From assembly GCF_943590815.1 (NCBI RefSeq), contig NZ_CALSBS010000017.1, positions 1 to 64,000 of the forward strand: DNA of 64,000 bases, given 5' to 3'. Origin of the DNA: Pseudocitrobacter vendiensis (GTDB lineage: Bacteria; Pseudomonadota; Gammaproteobacteria; Enterobacterales; Enterobacteriaceae). Made by a program: the position numbers and the translations under genes. The notes below the pieces were generated by a model, which saw only the letters and a list, made by a program, of their open reading frames with translations, searched no databases and was not told where the DNA came from. Positions 61,369 through 64,000 of this stretch are shown piece after piece. Each line of letters begins with the position of its first letter. Position 1 is the stretch's first letter.

Positions 61369-61397
61369 GGCGTCTTAACGTTAATTGTTAAGACGCC
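61369..61397 (+). terminator. Stem-loop after alaS
   Basis: GGCGTCTTAAC and GTTAAGACGCC form an 11-bp stem with a 7-base loop 19 bases past the alaS stop. Confidence 0.75.
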
Positions 61398-61635
61398 TTG
61401 CATATGGAGTACTGATAACGATAAAGTCAGGTTGAAGTCATGTATATCGGCTAAACTTACATTTAACAGAATGTGATGCAGTGACGGTTACACCAGATGT
61501 TTGTCACAGCGTACGTTTGGCGTTATGCACGAAGCGTTCAGGTCAAATCAAGGAAGCCTGAGGGTGAGTGTGTATATGATGGATATGCCGGGATACAGAG
61601 AGACCCGACTCTTTTAATCTTTCAAGGAGCAAAGA

Positions 61636-61821
61636 ATGCTGATTCTGACTCGTCGAGTTGGTGAGACCCTCATGATTGGAGATGAGGTCACTGTGACAGT
61701 TTTAGGGGTGAAGGGTAACCAGGTGCGTATCGGCGTTAACGCTCCGAAAGAAGTATCCGTTCACCGTGAAGAGATCTACCAGCGTATCCAGGCTGAAAAA
61801 TCCCAGCAGTCCAGTTACTAA
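61636..61821 (+). CDS. csrA: Carbon storage regulator CsrA
   Basis: A 61-residue RNA-binding dimeric protein ([20 protein letters not shown]) that controls translation by binding GGA motifs in leaders. It is preceded by CAAGGAGC. The 238-base gap from the alaS terminator to csrA contains no other gene and should hold the several csrA promoters known in E. coli. Confidence 0.98.
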
Positions 61822-61827
61822 GTTCTC

Positions 61828-61851
61828 GCGTCTCACCTTCCGGTGAGACGC
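61828..61851 (+). terminator. Stem-loop after csrA
   Basis: GCGTCTCACC and GGTGAGACGC form a 10-bp stem with a 4-base loop. The following bases are pyrimidine rich but without a clear T-run. Confidence 0.65.
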
Positions 61852-62068
61852 ATCCTTCCCAGATTTCCCGTTTAACCTCTTCGTTTTCTTCTCGCTTTCT
61901 TCTCTTTTTCATCCTGTCGTGATTTTGTCGCCTCTGTTGCGCCACATTCTTTCTGTTTTGTTTTACCGTGAGTTAGCGATTTTACTGTTGAGAAAACAGT
62001 CTTTTTGCCGTTTTTAACGTCTAATTGTGCGCGAAGTGTGCAAACGATAAAAGGTCTCGAAAAATTGT

Positions 62069-62096
62069 TTGACTTATAAAGCCCAGAAAGTAATAT
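62069..62096 (+). promoter_or_regulatory. Promoter of the tRNA cluster
   Basis: TTGACT (62069-62074) and TAATAT (62091-62096) have 16-base spacing, followed by a GC-rich discriminator GTGCGCC, as usual for stable RNA promoters under stringent control. It is the only clear element in the 307-base gap between the csrA terminator and the tRNA-Ser gene. Confidence 0.75.
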
Positions 62097-62158
62097 GTGC
62101 GCCACGCAGCGACGAAGAGCTTTTAACGAGTTCTCCGAAGCACTCGAAAGAGGCGTGT

Positions 62159-62251
62159 GGTGAGGTGGCCGAGAGGCTGAAGGCGCTCCCCTGCTAAGGG
62201 AGTATGCGGTCAAAAGCTGCATCCGGGGTTCGAATCCCCGCCTCACCGCCA
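62159..62251 (+). tRNA. serV: tRNA-Ser (GCT anticodon)
   Basis: A 93-base tRNA with acceptor stem GGTGAGG/CCTCACC, long variable arm, anticodon GCT at 62193-62195, T-loop GTTCGAATC and an encoded CCA. It corresponds to serV upstream of the tRNA-Arg genes in E. coli. Confidence 0.97.
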
Positions 62252-62255
62252 TTTT

Positions 62256-62332
62256 GCATCCGTAGCTCAGCTGGATAGAGTACTCGGCTACGAACCGAGC
62301 GGTCGGAGGTTCGAATCCTCCCGGATGCACCA
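62256..62332 (+). tRNA. tRNA-Arg (ACG), copy 1
   Basis: A 77-base tRNA starting GCATCCGTAGCTCAGCTGG, anticodon ACG at 62290-62292, T-arm GGAGGTTCGAATCCTCC, acceptor end CGGATGCACCA. The anticodon A is normally changed to inosine to read CGU/CGC/CGA. Confidence 0.97.
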
Positions 62333-62464
62333 TATTCTCCGAAATAGCAGTGGGTTTGTTGTTTCATGTTCCGCGAAATAATCGCGAGCACCAGGGAGGA
62401 TAGCGTTGCTTTAGCAACGACCTGTAGGGCAAGGCGCAGCCGAGTAATCCTCCCGGATGCACCA
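62333..62464 (+). repeat. Spacer module A ending in a tRNA-Arg 3' end
   Basis: After the first tRNA-Arg a ~130-base spacer ends with ATCCTCCCGGATGCACCA, identical to the last 18 bases of the tRNA. Upstream, GGGAGGAT (62394-62401) can pair with ATCCTCCC (62447-62454) and a GTTGC-TTTA-GCAAC hairpin lies between, so the module could fold separately. It is about 80 percent similar by eye to module B. Confidence 0.75.
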
Positions 62465-62533
62465 TCTTACTTAACATTGCATTAGTGATGTTAAATCAGA
62501 GTAGTATCAGAGTAGTAAAGTAAGTTTCCCGAT

Positions 62534-62610
62534 GCATCCGTAGCTCAGCTGGATAGAGTACTCGGCTACGAACCGAGCGGTCGGAGGTTCGAATCCTCCC
62601 GGATGCACCA
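62534..62610 (+). tRNA. tRNA-Arg (ACG), copy 2
   Basis: Identical in sequence to copy 1, 77 bases with encoded CCA. Confidence 0.97.
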
Positions 62611-62667
62611 TCTTACTTGATATCATTTCAGTGATATCAACATCGGCAGTAAAGCAAGTTTCCCGAT

Positions 62668-62744
62668 GCATCCGTAGCTCAGCTGGATAGAGTACTCGGC
62701 TACGAACCGAGCGGTCGGAGGTTCGAATCCTCCCGGATGCACCA
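62668..62744 (+). tRNA. tRNA-Arg (ACG), copy 3
   Basis: Identical to copies 1 and 2. E. coli K-12 has four tRNA-Arg genes at this locus (argQ, argZ, argY, argV); here three are found. Confidence 0.97.
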
Positions 62745-62876
62745 TATTCTCCAGGATAACAGCGAGTCTGTTGTTTCAGGTTCTGCGAAGACACCGCAGG
62801 CACCAGGGAGGAAAGCGTTGCTTTAGCAACGACCCATCGGGCGAGGCGCAGCCGAGTAATCCTCCCGGATGCACCA
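62745..62876 (+). repeat. Spacer module B ending in a tRNA-Arg 3' end
   Basis: This segment follows the third tRNA-Arg and repeats module A: TATTCTCC at the start, GTTGTTTCA in the middle, CACCAGGGAGGA, then the GTTGC/GCAAC hairpin, and ATCCTCCCGGATGCACCA at the end. Confidence 0.75.
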
Positions 62877-63045
62877 TCTTATCCAGAACAACAGCAAGTC
62901 TCTTATTTCCTCCCTTGATACACTTACAAAATCCTAATTTTTTCTAAACCCTTCCTCTCTGCCTATTTCCAACGCGTCTGTCAGCGACAAAAACCGCCTT
63001 TTACGTTAAAGTAACATCTCACTTTATCTTGTCTGTGAGAACGGG

Positions 63046-63612
63046 ATGTACGAACGCTACGCGGGATTAATCTTTGATATGGATGGCACCATCCTGGACA
63101 CCGAACCTACGCACCGTAAAGCGTGGCACGAGGTGCTGGGGCGTTATGGTATGCGTTTCGACGAGCAGGCGATGGTTGCCCTTAACGGTTCTCCAACCTG
63201 GCGTATCGCCCAGGCCATTATCGAACTTCATCAGGCCGATCTTGACCCTCATCTTCTGGCACAGGAAAAAACAGCCGCTGTTAAAGCGATGCTGCTGGAC
63301 TCTGTGACGCCGTTGCCACTTATCGATGTAGTGAAAGCCTGGCATGGTCGTCGGCCAATGGCGGTCGGTACAGGCAGCGAGAGCGCTATTGCTGAAGCAT
63401 TGCTGGCGCATCTGGGCCTGCGTCACTACTTTTCTGCGGTTGTCGCCGCCGATCACGTTAAGAATCACAAACCTGCACCGGATACCTTCCTTCTTTGCGC
63501 GGAACGTTTAGGCGTTGCGCCGGAAAAATGCGTCGTGTTTGAAGATGCGGATTTTGGCCTGCAGGCGGCCAGAAGCGCCGGTATGGACGCTGTGGATGTC
63601 CGTCTGCTGTGA
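63046..63612 (+). CDS. yqaB: HAD-family sugar phosphatase YqaB
   Basis: A 188-residue haloacid dehalogenase-type phosphatase, known in E. coli to act on fructose 1-phosphate and 6-phosphogluconate. HAD motif I is FDMDGTILDTEP (about residues 10-21), motif II VGTGSES, motif III Lys in VKNHKPAPDTF and motif IV VFEDADFGLQAA. The ATG at 63046 lacks a strong ribosome site. Confidence 0.94.
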   Translation: MYERYAGLIFDMDGTILDTEPTHRKAWHEVLGRYGMRFDEQAMVALNGSPTWRIAQAIIELHQADLDPHLLAQEKTAAVKAMLLDSVTPLPLIDVVKAWHGRRPMAVGTGSESAIAEALLAHLGLRHYFSAVVAADHVKNHKPAPDTFLLCAERLGVAPEKCVVFEDADFGLQAARSAGMDAVDVRLL

Positions 63613-64000
63613 GTGACGGGCTGGCGCTGGCGTCGTTATTCGCCAGCAGCTTTCTGAGCGCCACGCTGCTGCCGGGCAACTCGGAAGCGGTACTCGTGGC
63701 GCTTCTCGTCTCTGGCCTCAGCCACCCCTGGCTTTTAGTATTAATAGCAACAATGGGTAATAGCCTTGGTGGGGCAACAAACGTTATCCTTGGACGGTTG
63801 TTTCCCGTGCGTAAGCAATCGCGCTGGCAGGAAAAAGCGACATCCTGGTTAAAACGTTACGGCGCAGCCACACTGTTACTGAGCTGGATGCCCGTTATCG
63901 GTGATTTACTGTGTCTGCTGGCGGGATGGATGCGCATCTCCTGGGGACCGGTGCTCTTTTTTTTATGTCTTGGAAAAGCGTTACGCTACATCGCTGTAGC
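63609..64000 (+). CDS. yqaA: DedA-like membrane protein YqaA, cut by the window end
   Basis: A GTG start overlaps the yqaB stop by four bases. The frame stays open to the window end (about 130 residues) and reads SDGLALASLFASSFLSATLL, then PGNSEAVLVALLVSG and GDLLCLLAGWMRISWGPVLFF, matching the inner-membrane SNARE-associated/DedA-type YqaA of E. coli. About three membrane segments are visible. The last residues are outside the window. Confidence 0.9.
   Translation, partial: MSDGLALASLFASSFLSATLLPGNSEAVLVALLVSGLSHPWLLVLIATMGNSLGGATNVILGRLFPVRKQSRWQEKATSWLKRYGAATLLLSWMPVIGDLLCLLAGWMRISWGPVLFFLCLGKALRYIAV

Noticed and set aside
62441-62464. Extra tRNA-Arg gene
   Set aside because: Only the last 18 bases match the tRNA; no acceptor 5' strand, D-arm or anticodon arm is present.
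62256-62876. CRISPR array or long tandem repeat
   Set aside because: The repeated units are tRNA genes and their spacers with proper cloverleaf features; spacing is irregular and no cas genes are present.

Overview
The window is chromosomal DNA from a member of the Enterobacteriaceae. Gene order from fhlA-hyp-hyc through asc, hydN-hypF, norWVR, gutQ, mltB, pncC, recA, recX, alaS, csrA and a tRNA-Ser/tRNA-Arg cluster to yqaB-yqaA follows the E. coli map (in reverse), and the proteins are close to E. coli versions. Several features differ from E. coli K-12: a sitABCD metal transporter, a glycyl radical enzyme between ygbA and fhlA, a cysteine-type formate dehydrogenase H between hydN and hypF, a second zinc-type ABC transporter between mltB and pncC, and no sorbitol (srl) genes beside gutQ. 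Enterobacter, Leclercia, Lelliottia or a related genus would fit; the genus cannot be fixed from sequence alone.

Positions 1-15400 are an AT-rich accessory island. In order it holds an ankyrin-repeat protein, a tiny membrane-peptide gene split by an IS3-family element, a type I restriction-modification system (hsdM-hsdS-hsdR, minus strand), an IS3-family relic, a long hairpin, and a two-gene Gabija-type defence system (OLD/TOPRIM nuclease plus UvrD-like helicase). A third small gene follows; it is cut by an internally deleted insertion sequence. The island lies on the fhlA/ygbA side of the locus that holds SPI-1 in Salmonella, a known integration region.

Positions 15400-24800 carry sitDCBA (Mn/Fe uptake), ygbA, a glycyl radical enzyme with an activase broken by an amber codon, and fhlA, which has a stop at codon 19. 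Positions 24970-36630 hold hypABCDE and the divergent hycABCDEFGHI operon for formate hydrogenlyase, with sigma-54 promoters and FhlA-like palindromes between them. A MazEF/ChpB-like toxin-antitoxin pair and the ascG-ascFB beta-glucoside genes follow, then hydN, the Cys-FdhH gene and hypF, which complete the hydrogenase pathway.

Positions 47000-64000 hold the NO detoxification genes norVW/norR, gutQ, mltB, a zinc-type ABC transporter with a 35-residue membrane peptide, and the conserved pncC-recA-recX-alaS-csrA block. The end of the window has one tRNA-Ser and three identical tRNA-Arg genes interleaved with two copies of a structured module carrying a tRNA 3' end, then yqaB and a truncated yqaA.

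The main points of interest are the interrupted third gene of the Gabija locus, which returns to a single open frame if the element is removed precisely; the Sec-to-Cys formate dehydrogenase; two nonsense codons in anaerobic-metabolism genes (fhlA and the activase); the missing srl genes; and the membrane peptide of the zinc transporter.
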